In this document: in pieces, positions 8,050-17,180 of the stretch
How the letters are laid out: every line of letters begins with the position of its first letter
Numbering within the stretch: the first letter of the stretch is position 1
Source of the DNA: an uncultured Alphaproteobacteria bacterium
GTDB lineage: Bacteria; Pseudomonadota; Alphaproteobacteria; GCA-2731375
Direction: 5' to 3'
DNA length: 64,000 nt
Assembly: GCA_951812805.1 (NCBI GenBank)
Contig: CATOSZ010000004.1
Location: forward strand, 186,001 to 250,000
Translations under genes and position numbers: made by a program
Notes under the pieces: model-generated
Told to the model about the DNA's origin: nothing
Seen by the model: the letters and a program-made list of their open reading frames with translations, nothing else
Database searches by the model: none

Positions 8050-9935
8050 GCCTCGCTGCCGTCGCGCGCGGCGAGGCTGTCGTAAACCACCTGGCCGAGT
8101 TCGTCCCGCGTGAACGGCTTGGGCAGCAGGGGATGCCCGGCGAACGTGTTGCCGCTTTCCTCCACCGCCTGGCGGTTGAAGCCGGACATGAAGACGACGG
8201 CCGGGCGATCGCGGCGTGCCCGCGCCTCGCTCAGCAGGCGCAGCCCGCTCGCCCCCTCGTCCAACAGGACATCGCAGAGCACCAGGTCGATTTTGGGCTC
8301 GTCGGCGATGGCATGGCTCGCGGCGGCCAGGCTCTCCGCCTCCAGTGTCGTGTAGTGGAGATCTTCCAGCATTCGCGCCGTCATCGCCCGGACCGCCGCG
8401 TCGTCCTCGACGACGAGAACGGTTTCACCTTGCCCGCCCTCGATCTCGGCCGGGCGGGACGTCGGCGTCGGCACCTCCGCGGTCTCGGCCTTTGGCAGGT
8501 AGAGCGTAACGGTGGCCCCTTCCCCCTCTTCGCTGGCGAGTTCGACGAAGCCGCCGGACTGTCGGGCGAAGCCCTCGACCATCGACAGGCCGAGACCGCT
8601 GCCGCTGCCGACGTCCTTGGTCGTGAAGAAGGGCTCGAAAGCATGCGCCCGGACCGTCGCCGACATGCCGGCTCCGTCGTCCGCCACCGACAGCGCGATG
8701 AAGCGGCCGACGCGGGCACTCTGATGCCCGTCGACATAGGCCTCGTCGATCTCCATCTCCCGCGCGGAGATTCGCAACCGGCCGCCCTCCGTCATGGCAT
8801 CGCGGGCGTTGATCGCGAGGTTGAGCAGCACGTTCTCGACTTCCCCTCGATCGGCGTGGACCGGATACCCCTCCTCCGTCAGCGTCACCTCGACGCGCAC
8901 CGAGGGGCCGAGGGAGCGTTCCAGCACGTCGCGCATGCCATGGGCCATGGCGCCGAGATCGAACAGCTCCGCCCGCAAGGGCTGGCGGCGCGAATAGGCG
9001 AGAAGGTATTTGGTGAGGCTGGCCCCCCGTCCGGCGGCGCGCAGGATCGCCTCGACCAGCGGGTTGTCCCGCCCGGTTCTGCGCGCGAGCATTTCCGCGT
9101 TGCCCGAAACCACCGCGAGGAGGTTGTTGAAATCGTGCGCGACCCCGCCGGTCAGCCGGCCGAGCGCCTCCATCTTCTGCAGGTGCCGGAGATTCTCTTC
9201 CGCGCGACGCAGCTCGACCATGTCGCGGCCGCGCTGGCGGTAGGCGGCATCGAGCCGGCGCACCAGCGGCCAGACCAGGCCCATGCCGATACCGCCGAGG
9301 GCCAGGCTGCCGATGAGGCCGACGAGATAGAAGTCCGCCCCCAGCTCGCCCAGCGTCGGCAAGGGGACGGCGACCTGTCGCGCGCCGCGAAGATCACCGA
9401 CCTGCCAGACCCGCTCCTGGCCAAAATCCGGCTGGTTGTGGCAATCGACGCAGGCCTGCTTCATCTTCACCGGCACCGCGTAACGGATAATCGTCGTCCC
9501 TTTCGCACCGACGGCCTCTTCCACCGCCTGCTCGCCCCCGCGCTCGAAGGCGCGCAACGAGGCGAGCTCGAAGCCGTCTAGCTTGCGATCTGCGTTCCAG
9601 GGGAAGGGAAAGCGGCTGTAGAGGGAGAAGCTGAGATTGGGATCGGCACTCTCCAGCTCACGCCCCATGTCCATCGCGACGGTCCCGGGGAAGGGAATGC
9701 GGTCTTCGTAGTCCTTGTAGTTTCCCGCGAAGCGCGCACCGCCGGCGAGCGCCCGGCCGACGATCTCCTTCGCGTAGTAACGATGCAGCGTCGCGAGGGT
9801 GGTCATATAGGTTTCGGCCGTCTCGAGCGCCAGCTTGCGCCGCCCCTCTTCGTGGTACTGGTAGACCACGACGAGCAAGGCACCCATCGCCAGCACGATG
9901 TAGGCGAAAACCAGAAGATGCGTGTATCGCGCCAT
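8046..9935 (-). CDS. Heme-binding-type hybrid sensor histidine kinase
   Basis: A 629-residue membrane sensor. A transmembrane helix at residues 6-28 is followed by a Tll0287/DUF3365-like periplasmic sensor containing a c-type heme motif, C162-V-D-C165-H166. A second transmembrane helix, HLQKMEALGRLTGG and the phospho-acceptor AHDFNNLLA come next, then HATPase_c motifs (DGAGMSATVRAHAFEPFFTT, GLGLSMVEGF). It ends in a receiver domain (LVVEDDAAV, LVLCDVLLD, KPF). I chose the internal ATG behind GGGGGG rather than the upstream codon at 9986, which would place charged residues before the helix. The CxxCH site implies heme-based redox or gas sensing. The receiver has no separate output gene nearby. 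Confidence 0.92.
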   Translation of the reverse strand: MARYTHLLVFAYIVLAMGALLVVVYQYHEEGRRKLALETAETYMTTLATLHRYYAKEIVGRALAGGARFAGNYKDYEDRIPFPGTVAMDMGRELESADPNLSFSLYSRFPFPWNADRKLDGFELASLRAFERGGEQAVEEAVGAKGTTIIRYAVPVKMKQACVDCHNQPDFGQERVWQVGDLRGARQVAVPLPTLGELGADFYLVGLIGSLALGGIGMGLVWPLVRRLDAAYRQRGRDMVELRRAEENLRHLQKMEALGRLTGGVAHDFNNLLAVVSGNAEMLARRTGRDNPLVEAILRAAGRGASLTKYLLAYSRRQPLRAELFDLGAMAHGMRDVLERSLGPSVRVEVTLTEEGYPVHADRGEVENVLLNLAINARDAMTEGGRLRISAREMEIDEAYVDGHQSARVGRFIALSVADDGAGMSATVRAHAFEPFFTTKDVGSGSGLGLSMVEGFARQSGGFVELASEEGEGATVTLYLPKAETAEVPTPTSRPAEIEGGQGETVLVVEDDAAVRAMTARMLEDLHYTTLEAESLAAASHAIADEPKIDLVLCDVLLDEGASGLRLLSEARARRDRPAVVFMSGFNRQAVEESGNTFAGHPLLPKPFTRDELGQVVYDSLAARDGSEA

Positions 9936-10095
9936 GCCGCCCCCCGCGCCTTTTTTGCCACGACCGGGCGCGCACCCTATCTTCACCTTGCTCGCCCCGT
10001 CTTGTGAGCTTGACGGATACGGCTAAGACATCAAAGTAACTTTTCTATCGCCCGCCTCGACGTAATCTCGACGGGGCGCATGTGACGAGGTCGCC

Positions 10096-10872
10096 ATGAC
10101 GGAACAGAACGAAACGGCACAAAGGCTGGCCCGGGCCCGAGCGACCGGCACGGTCGTCGCGCGCGCAGATATCGCGGAGCCGGGCTCGACGGAGGCTGCC
10201 TACGCGATCCAGGACGAGGTGACCCGCCGGTACGGCCATCCGACCGCCGGCTTCAAGGTCGGCTCGACCAGTCGGGAGGCGCAGCGCATTCTCGGCACGA
10301 CGGAGCCGGGCGCCGCGCCGGTCCCCGAACCCTGCCTGCACGACAGCCCGGCCTTGCTGCCTCTCGTCGTGCCCCAGGCGCCCGCCGTCGAGGGCGAATT
10401 CGCCTTCCGCCTCGCCCAGGACCTGCCGCCGCGCGCGCAGCCCTACACCCGCGAGGAGGTCGTCGCGGCGATCGATGCGGTGGCCGGCGCCATCGAGATC
10501 GTCGGCACCCGGATCGCCGGCGGCCTCGCCGGCAAAGGGCGGTTCCTGGTCACCGCCGACGGCGGCGCGAACATCGCCCTCGTCGTCGGCCCCTGGACCT
10601 CCGCCTGGCGGGACCTGAACCTCATCGACCACGAGGTCACGATGTCCGTCAACGAAGAGGTTAAGAGCCGTGGCACCGGTGCGCGGGCACTGGACGACCC
10701 GCTCAACGTCATGATCTGGCTTGCCAATAACCTCTCCGCCCGGGGCCAGGGGCTGATCCGTGGCCATGTGGTGACGACGGGCACCTGCACCGGGCTGGAC
10801 GCGGTTCGCCCCGGCGACCGGTCGGTGGCCGACTTCGGCACGCTCGGCCGCGTCGACGTCACGTTCACCTAG
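10096..10872 (+). CDS. 2-keto-4-pentenoate hydratase / fumarylacetoacetase-family protein
   Basis: A 258-residue member of the MhpD-like hydratase/decarboxylase group of the FAH superfamily, enzymes that hydrate 2-oxo-pent-4-enoate in meta-cleavage pathways. Family segments are TAGFKVGSTSREAQRIL, VEGEFAFRLAQDLP (metal-binding glutamates), AIEIVGTRIAGG and GTGARALDDPLN. A GACGAGG ribosome site precedes the ATG. The stop codon TAG at 10870-10872 is part of the CTAG target of the neighbouring IS element, which leaves the gene intact. No ring-cleavage dioxygenase is adjacent. Confidence 0.88.
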   Translation: MTEQNETAQRLARARATGTVVARADIAEPGSTEAAYAIQDEVTRRYGHPTAGFKVGSTSREAQRILGTTEPGAAPVPEPCLHDSPALLPLVVPQAPAVEGEFAFRLAQDLPPRAQPYTREEVVAAIDAVAGAIEIVGTRIAGGLAGKGRFLVTADGGANIALVVGPWTSAWRDLNLIDHEVTMSVNEEVKSRGTGARALDDPLNVMIWLANNLSARGQGLIRGHVVTTGTCTGLDAVRPGDRSVADFGTLGRVDVTFT

Positions 10873-12416
10873 CAGCCTGTCGGACTCGGGCATGCAAGGA
10901 TTGGTAAGATTGGCTTGGCGGGCGTCGATGTCATGGATTTACCCCCATGAAGTTGCGAACGCGGGTTGGCCCGCCCGTTCAGGCGTGGCTGAGGACGAAC
11001 ATCCGCTTGATGTTCCAGGAGAGCGTGGCCAAGGTCCATTCCCCCTTCGCCTTGTCGAGGCCGCGCAGGCTGAACTGACGCAAGCCCATCACCGATTTGA
11101 TGATGCCGAACACCGGCTCCGGCGTCTGCTTGCGAAGCGCGTAGAGCGCCCGGCCCTCGGGTGTGGCCAGGCGATGGCACATCGCCTCGAGCGGCGTCGG
11201 ATCCTCGGGCGCTGGCGGCGCCTCGGCGAAGCGGTCCCGCCAGGAAAGATGGTGGTGCTCCCGGCCGAGCGCGATCAGCGGCGCGATCTCCGCTTCCCCG
11301 CAGGCCTCGACGTTGGCCTGGCTGAAGTAGCCGCTGTCCGCCAACAGGGTCTCGACCTCGCCAAGCCCGTCCGGCAGGCCGGCGAGTGCTTCGAGCGTCG
11401 GTTCGATCTGCTGCTTGTCGTTCGCCGCCTGCACCACGTCGGCGCTGACCACCAGCAGGCTGCCGGCGGCCACCGCAGCCTGGGCGTTGTAGCACTGCTC
11501 GAAGCCGCCGCCGGCCACCGGCATGATGCGCGAGTCCGGGTCCGTCAGGTTGACCTGGTCCTTCGCCCGTGGCCCCGGCTCCGGCGGCTTCGGTGGCCGC
11601 CCGCCCGGCTTGCGGCCGGTCCGCGTTTCCTTCGCCTCGCGGGCTGCCAGCTTCTCTTCGTACTCCGCCTGCTCCCGCGCATGACGCTCGGCCGCCCGCG
11701 CCTCGATCTCCGCCTTCGCCGCGGCGATCGCCGCCAGCCGGTCCTCGCGCCGTGCCAGCTCCTCCGGCACGCTCATGCCGTCGGGAACCTCGGACCGGTC
11801 CGCCGCTTCCGCCAACGCCATCAACTCCGCCACCTCGGCCCGCAGCCGGGCTTCGATCTCGCCCGCACGCTGCCACGACAGGGCGCTGTGCCGGCTCGCG
11901 TCGGCATGGATCTTCGTCCCGTCCAGCGCCACCGTGCCCAGTTGCAGCATGCCGGCCTGCCGCGCCAGCAGCAGAACCTGCACGAACAGCCCCTCGATCA
12001 GCGGCAGGAAGCGACGGCGGAACGTGGCGATCGTGTCGTGGTCGGGGTGGTCGTTTGCCGCGATGAAGCGGAAGGCCACCGAATCATAGCTCGCCCGCTC
12101 CAGCTTCCGGCTGGAATGCACCCCCGTCGCGTAGCCGTAGATCAGCAGGCCCAGCAGGACGCTCGGGTGATGCGCCGCCGAGCCCGAACCACGATAGGCC
12201 TTCACGAACGCAGAGAGATCCAGCTGCTCCAGCACATCGACCACGAAGCGCGCCAGATGACGATCAGGCAGCCATTCGTCCACCGAAGGCGGCAGAAGAT
12301 AGCTGGTCTCCCGGTCAACCTGTCGAAAGTTGCTCATCACAAAATCACCGCGCAGGAGAGAATCAGACCGTGACAGTGAATCTCATCTCGAAACTCGGCT
12401 CAAGTCCGACAGGCTG
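10873..12416 (-). mobile_element. IS1182-type insertion sequence with CTAG target duplication
   Basis: A complete 1544-bp element. The inverted ends read cagcctgtcggact at the left and its complement at the right. Both ends are bordered by CTAG (10869-10872 and 12417-12420), a palindromic 4-bp target duplication. It carries one transposase gene on the minus strand. The insertion lies between two convergent genes and re-creates the stop codon of each. Confidence 0.93.
10979..12337 (-). CDS. IS1182 family transposase
   Basis: A 452-residue DDE transposase. The N-terminal DUF772-type region has FRQVDRETSYLLPPS and HHPSVLLGLLIYGYATGV. A central charged coiled-coil (residues about 165-240, rich in Ala/Glu/Arg) precedes the DDE core, with GTVALDGTKIHADAS (first Asp), ETLLADSGYFSQANVEAC (second Asp) and the C-terminal EPVFGIIKSVMGLRQFSLRG (Glu). 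It fills most of the element. A GTG one codon upstream is an alternative start. The reading frame is full length, so the element may still be active. Confidence 0.93.
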   Translation of the reverse strand: MSNFRQVDRETSYLLPPSVDEWLPDRHLARFVVDVLEQLDLSAFVKAYRGSGSAAHHPSVLLGLLIYGYATGVHSSRKLERASYDSVAFRFIAANDHPDHDTIATFRRRFLPLIEGLFVQVLLLARQAGMLQLGTVALDGTKIHADASRHSALSWQRAGEIEARLRAEVAELMALAEAADRSEVPDGMSVPEELARREDRLAAIAAAKAEIEARAAERHAREQAEYEEKLAAREAKETRTGRKPGGRPPKPPEPGPRAKDQVNLTDPDSRIMPVAGGGFEQCYNAQAAVAAGSLLVVSADVVQAANDKQQIEPTLEALAGLPDGLGEVETLLADSGYFSQANVEACGEAEIAPLIALGREHHHLSWRDRFAEAPPAPEDPTPLEAMCHRLATPEGRALYALRKQTPEPVFGIIKSVMGLRQFSLRGLDKAKGEWTLATLSWNIKRMFVLSHA

Positions 12417-14396
12417 CTAGTCGCTGTTCGCCAGCAGGCGCAGGTCGACGCCGGGGACGTCTTCGGTTTCCTGGCGGGGCGCCCGTTCGCCGGGGGCGAG
12501 GGCCTCGCCGATCGTCGCCCGGTCACGCCCCTCGGTTTTCGACGTATAGAGAGCGCTGTCGGCGATCCGTTGCAACTCCTCGAGCGAGTCGGACATGACG
12601 CTGTCGGCAATGCCGTAGCTGGCGGTAAAGACGATCGAGCGGCCATCGCCCAGCCGCGCTGCCAGCTTCTGCTTCAGGCGGTCGCACCATTGGGCGGCCT
12701 GCTGTGCCGTGGCATCGGCCAGGACGAAGACGAACTCCTCCCCGCCCCAGCGACAGAGCAGATCGTGATCGCGCGCGCATTCACGCACCGTCTCCGCATA
12801 GAGCCGCAGGGCCTTGTCGCCGGCCTCGTGCCCGTGCGTGTCGTTCAGCAGTTTGAACTTGTCGAGGTCGGCCATGATGAAGGCGAAGGGGCGGCCGGCC
12901 GCGCGGACCTCGCGCATCTTGTGCTCGAGGCTGCGTCGATTGATGAGGCCGGTCAGGCTGTCGGTCGAGGCCTGGGTCTGCGTCCGCTGGAAGGCGCGGA
13001 TGGTGCCGATGCGGGCGCCGGTCTGCCCGCCGAGGACGCCGAGTTCCGAGACCTGTTCGGCGCTCAGCGGATCCTCCACCGTTCCCGCCGCGTGCAGCAC
13101 GCCGATCGCCCGGCCCATGAAGGTGACCGGTACACAGACGGCGGAAACGCGGCCGGCGGCGCGTTTCCGCAGCATCGGGCAAGCATTCAGCGCGTCGCTG
13201 TCGGGAAAGCTGACGGCGCTGCCGCGGCACACGGCAACGCAGTTGAACGGCAGCACCACCCCGCAGCCGGGCGAGCCGGCGCTCGGATGCTCGGTCGCCT
13301 TCTCCAGATGCGCACTGCTCGAGTCGGAGAGCAGCAGCTCCATCGCGTGGGTCTTCGAAACGATCTCCATGCCCCGGCCGACGACGCCGTAGGCATCGTT
13401 TTCGCCATGGGTCATTTCGAGCGCTTCCGCCAGCTGGTTGGAGAAGGTGTCGCGCCGGCCGTCGTCGCGCATCTGGTCGATGGTGCGCTGGAGATAATTC
13501 GCCATGCCGTTGATGGCCTGGCCCAGCAGATTGAGTTCCTCGCCATTTGCGATGCGGCAACGGGTGTCGAGCCGACCGTCGGCGATCGCCTGCGCCGTGG
13601 CGCTGATCGCCTGGACGGAATCCCGGATCGAGTGGCCGATCAGACGAACCAGCAAGGTGGTGACGATGCAGGCGAGCGCGCCGGCGATCAGGATCCAGTC
13701 CTTCGCCCGTTCCGCCGCCTCGGCCGAGCGGGCTTCCGTCGCCGCGATCTCGCGGCCCAGCAGCGCGGTCTGCCGGCCCATGGCGACACCGACGAGTTCA
13801 TACTCCTGCTCGAAGTCGTAGAGGGCGAAGCGCGCGGTTTCGCGACTGTCCTTGGCTTGGCGGGCGACGAACTCGGCGGAACCGATGTAACTTTCGGCCG
13901 CCTTTCGGGTTTCGACGATGGTGGACGTGAACGCTTCCGACAGCGGTTGGCGCTGCAACTGATCCAGGTTTGAGCGGAAGCGGAACGCGTTGTCCTTCAG
14001 AGATTGGCGGATCGCCAGTTCCTCTTCCGGATCGAGATCGCGAACCAATAGCTGATAGATGTCCGCCTTCAGACTGTCATGCATCATGTCGGCGTCTTGC
14101 TGCAAGCTCTGGGCACGGGCGAAGCGGAGCATTTCACGCCCGGCTTCGGCCTCGATGCGCAGGGCCTGCCAGGCGATGGCACTCACCGAGACGACGGCGA
14201 TCATCGCCAGCAGGGCGATGAGGCTCAACCGCGTGCTGATGGCGGTCTTCCGCAGATGTCCGACGATGTTACCGGGCGACCAGGCGGATGGCTTGCCTTC
14301 CGCCACCGCCGGCGCCGCCGTGCCCGCCCCGGCCAGGCTTTCCGCGACCAGCGTTTCGAGCTTCCCGCTACGAACAAGCTCGAGTGAATCGACCAT
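12417..14396 (-). CDS. Membrane-anchored diguanylate cyclase (GGDEF)
   Basis: A 659-residue protein predicted to make cyclic di-GMP. An N-terminal cytoplasmic stretch precedes a transmembrane helix near residue 55 (LSLIALLAMIAVVSVSAIAW), a periplasmic helical bundle, a second helix near residue 235 (WILIAGALACIVTTLLV), a HAMP-like linker and a GAF-like region. The C-terminal GGDEF domain starts at TDSLTGLINRRSLE, and its active loop is RWGGEEF near residue 551, an intact A-site. I chose the ATG behind GGGAGG at 14396 rather than the upstream codon at 14504. Its TAG stop lies in the CTAG duplication of the adjacent IS, so the protein is intact. Confidence 0.93.
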   Translation of the reverse strand: MVDSLELVRSGKLETLVAESLAGAGTAAPAVAEGKPSAWSPGNIVGHLRKTAISTRLSLIALLAMIAVVSVSAIAWQALRIEAEAGREMLRFARAQSLQQDADMMHDSLKADIYQLLVRDLDPEEELAIRQSLKDNAFRFRSNLDQLQRQPLSEAFTSTIVETRKAAESYIGSAEFVARQAKDSRETARFALYDFEQEYELVGVAMGRQTALLGREIAATEARSAEAAERAKDWILIAGALACIVTTLLVRLIGHSIRDSVQAISATAQAIADGRLDTRCRIANGEELNLLGQAINGMANYLQRTIDQMRDDGRRDTFSNQLAEALEMTHGENDAYGVVGRGMEIVSKTHAMELLLSDSSSAHLEKATEHPSAGSPGCGVVLPFNCVAVCRGSAVSFPDSDALNACPMLRKRAAGRVSAVCVPVTFMGRAIGVLHAAGTVEDPLSAEQVSELGVLGGQTGARIGTIRAFQRTQTQASTDSLTGLINRRSLEHKMREVRAAGRPFAFIMADLDKFKLLNDTHGHEAGDKALRLYAETVRECARDHDLLCRWGGEEFVFVLADATAQQAAQWCDRLKQKLAARLGDGRSIVFTASYGIADSVMSDSLEELQRIADSALYTSKTEGRDRATIGEALAPGERAPRQETEDVPGVDLRLLANSD

Positions 14397-14556
14397 GACG
14401 CGCGCCTCCCGAGGAAAGCCGTCGCCGCCGTCGGTCGCGGGCAAGCCGCGCACCGGAAGGCGAACCGTCCCGAACGCCCACACGAGAACCGCGTGGTTCG
14501 GCAATCATCGCGCCAAACTTCTAAGGAAGACTTAAACCCTGCTGTGCAAGGCAGCC

Positions 14557-15435
14557 TCAGCCGTGATCGTGCAAATGGTAGGCGAAGGCGTCGCCCTTGG
14601 AGACGACATGGCCGATGGTGGGCGAGGCGAAATGCGCCGGACAGAAGAGGGTGTCCGTATCCGCGTGCTTCTCGAGCAGGGCGCGTCGGGTGAGGCCGGA
14701 CAGCACCGGATCCTCGCAGGCCCGGCTCGACCATTCGGGTTTTACCAGCTGGATCGGGTGGTGGACGACGTCGCCGCTCAACACTGCCTTTTCGCCTGCC
14801 GATTCCAGGTTGATGACGATGTTGCCGTCCGTGTGGCCCGGCGCCGGCTCCAGCCAGATGCCGTGGTCGAACTCATGATCCCAGTCGACCAGCACCGCCT
14901 GGCCGGCCTCGACCACCGGCAGGACGCTGTCGTCATAGACGTTCGGCACCTTGCCCTCGGTGCCCTCCTTGTGCCGGGTTTCCCAGAACTCGAACTCCTT
15001 GCGGGCGAAGATGTACTTGGCGTTCGGAAACGTCGGTACCCAGCGCCCGTCGATCAGGCGCGTATTCCAGCCGCAATGGTCGACGTGCAGATGGGTGCAC
15101 ATGACGTAGTCGACATCCTCCGGCTGCACGCCGGCGGCGGCGAGATCGGCCAGGAACGGCCCGTTCATCATGTCCCACATCGGCTGGGCCGGGCGTGGCT
15201 TGTCGTTGCCGACGCAGGTGTCGACCAGGATGGTGTGGCGCGGCGTCCTGAGCACGAAGGACTGGAAGGCGAAGATGCACATGTCGCCGCCCGGCTGCAT
15301 GAAGCGGGGAAACAGCCACTCGGCATTCTCCGCGATCAACTCGGGCGTCGAGTCGGGAAGAAACGTCGAGGCCTCGACGAAGGGATACTCGTTCTCGATC
15401 ACCCGTTGCAGTTCGAACTCACCCACCTTGAACAT
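14557..15435 (-). CDS. MBL fold metallo-hydrolase
   Basis: A 292-residue metallo-beta-lactamase-fold hydrolase. The metal motif is HLHVDHCGWN, followed downstream by PGHTDGNIVINL and a C-terminal histidine in FCPAHFASPTIGHV, giving the two-zinc site of the glyoxalase II/lactonase type. It is transcribed away from the AMP-ligase gene (95 bases between starts). About 160 bases separate its stop from the diguanylate cyclase start, enough for a separate promoter. The AHL-lactonase-like length fits many substrates, so specificity is open. Confidence 0.9.
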   Translation of the reverse strand: MFKVGEFELQRVIENEYPFVEASTFLPDSTPELIAENAEWLFPRFMQPGGDMCIFAFQSFVLRTPRHTILVDTCVGNDKPRPAQPMWDMMNGPFLADLAAAGVQPEDVDYVMCTHLHVDHCGWNTRLIDGRWVPTFPNAKYIFARKEFEFWETRHKEGTEGKVPNVYDDSVLPVVEAGQAVLVDWDHEFDHGIWLEPAPGHTDGNIVINLESAGEKAVLSGDVVHHPIQLVKPEWSSRACEDPVLSGLTRRALLEKHADTDTLFCPAHFASPTIGHVVSKGDAFAYHLHDHG

Positions 15436-15530
15436 CGTCGCACCCTCTTGTCTTTCATGCCTGTGTCGTGAAGATCATACCGCCGGCCCACGACGACCGC
15501 CAATCGTGAGACGACGAAGGAGAGACGCCC

Positions 15531-17093
15531 GTGCATCTGACGACCATGCTGAAGCGCGCGATGACCATCGCGGGCCGGGACATCGCCACCATCGACGGCG
15601 AGCGGCGCTGGACGTGGAACGAGTGTGGCGACCGCGTCGCCCGGCTGGCGGGCGCGGTCCGCAACGACCTGGGCCTCGCCGAGGGCGACCGGGCGGCCAT
15701 TCTGGCGCTCAACAGCGATCGGTACTTCGAATTCAGCCACGCCATGCCCTGGGCCGGCGTCGTCTACGTGCCGATCAATACCCGCTTGGCGCCGCCCGAA
15801 ATCGAATACTGGCTGCGCGACTCCGGCTCCCGCGTGCTGTTCGTCGACGACAGCTTCGCCGAGGTCGCGCTGACCCTTCGCGAGGCCCTGCCGGCACTCG
15901 AACACCTCGTCTACATCGGCGACGGCGCGGCGCCCGCCGGCATGCTGCACCACGACGCACTGATCGACGGCGCCGCGCCGGCCGCGGACCTGGTCAAGGG
16001 CTACGACGACCTCGCCGCGATCTATTACACCGGCGGCACCACGGGCGTCTCCAAGGGCGTGATGTTGAGCCATCGCAACCTCGTCGCCAATACGCTGCAC
16101 GCCATACCGGCCTGCCCCCTGGTCGAGGGCATGCGCTATCTGCATGCGGCACCGATGTTCCATATCGCCGACGGGCTGACGATCTTCGGCGTGACCATGG
16201 TCACGGGCCGGCACGTCTTCATTCCGGGCTTCGAGCCGACAGCGGTGATGCGGGCGATCGAGGCACACCGGGTCTCCCACACGTTGCTGGTGCCGACCAT
16301 GGTGAACATGACGGTGAACCATCCGGCCATCGCCGAACACGACCTCTCCAGCCTGGTACACCTCTATTACGGCGCCTCCCCCATGCCGGAAGCGGTGATC
16401 CGCCGGGCGATCGACCTTCTGCCCGGCTGCGAATTCACGCACGCCTACGGGCAGACCGAATGCGCGCCCATCGTCACCACGAACGGCCCCGACGCCCACC
16501 GGGGCGAGGGCCTGGAAGCCGGGATGTTCAAGTCCTGCGGCCGTCCGGTCGTGAACCTCGACGTGGAGATCGTCGACGAAACCGGGCGGGAGGTGCCGCG
16601 CGGCACGGTCGGCGAGCTCCGGGTGCGCGGCCCCAACGTCATGCTCGGCTATTGGAACAAACCGGACGAGACGGCGGCGGCCTTGCGCGATGGCTGGATG
16701 CACTCCGGCGACGGCGCGCGAATGGACGAGCAGGGCTATATCTTCATCGTCGACCGGGTGAAGGACATGATCGTTTCCGGCGGCGAGAACGTCTATTCCG
16801 CGGAGGTCGAAAGTGCCGTCCACCTGCACCCGGCGGTCGCGGAATGCGCGGTCATCGGCGTGCCCGACGACACCTGGGGCGAACGCGTGCACGCCATCGT
16901 CCGCCTGAGGGAAGGGGCCGAGGCCAGCGCGGAGGAGCTCGTCGCGCACTGCCACCGGCACATCGCCGGTTTCAAATGCCCGCGCTCCATCGCCTTCCAC
17001 GCCGAGCCTCTGCCGCTCTCCGGCGCCGGCAAGATTCTGAAGACCGAACTGCGCAAGCCCTATTGGGAAGGTCACGACAAGCAGGTGCACTGA
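15531..17093 (+). CDS. AMP-dependent acyl-CoA ligase
   Basis: A 520-residue member of the ANL adenylate-forming superfamily, which activates a carboxylic acid with ATP and CoA. Visible motifs are the P-loop-like YYTGGTTGVSKGVMLSHRN near residue 165, YGQTECAPIV (A5), GWMHSGDGARMDEQGYIFIVD (A7/A8), RVKDMIVSGGENVYSAEVE and the C-terminal lysine in PLSGAGKILKTELR. It starts with GTG behind AAGGAGA. The length and motifs match long-chain or medium-chain fatty-acyl-CoA synthetases. It probably feeds acyl-CoA dehydrogenation, but no beta-oxidation gene is adjacent. Confidence 0.94.
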   Translation: MHLTTMLKRAMTIAGRDIATIDGERRWTWNECGDRVARLAGAVRNDLGLAEGDRAAILALNSDRYFEFSHAMPWAGVVYVPINTRLAPPEIEYWLRDSGSRVLFVDDSFAEVALTLREALPALEHLVYIGDGAAPAGMLHHDALIDGAAPAADLVKGYDDLAAIYYTGGTTGVSKGVMLSHRNLVANTLHAIPACPLVEGMRYLHAAPMFHIADGLTIFGVTMVTGRHVFIPGFEPTAVMRAIEAHRVSHTLLVPTMVNMTVNHPAIAEHDLSSLVHLYYGASPMPEAVIRRAIDLLPGCEFTHAYGQTECAPIVTTNGPDAHRGEGLEAGMFKSCGRPVVNLDVEIVDETGREVPRGTVGELRVRGPNVMLGYWNKPDETAAALRDGWMHSGDGARMDEQGYIFIVDRVKDMIVSGGENVYSAEVESAVHLHPAVAECAVIGVPDDTWGERVHAIVRLREGAEASAEELVAHCHRHIAGFKCPRSIAFHAEPLPLSGAGKILKTELRKPYWEGHDKQVH

Positions 17094-17180
17094 GGGCGGC
17101 CGCGGGATTGGCGGAACCCCGGCCCGGCGGCCTATAGTCTCCCCGTCGATCCCGTTTCCTCCAGCGGAGAGCCGCACGCA

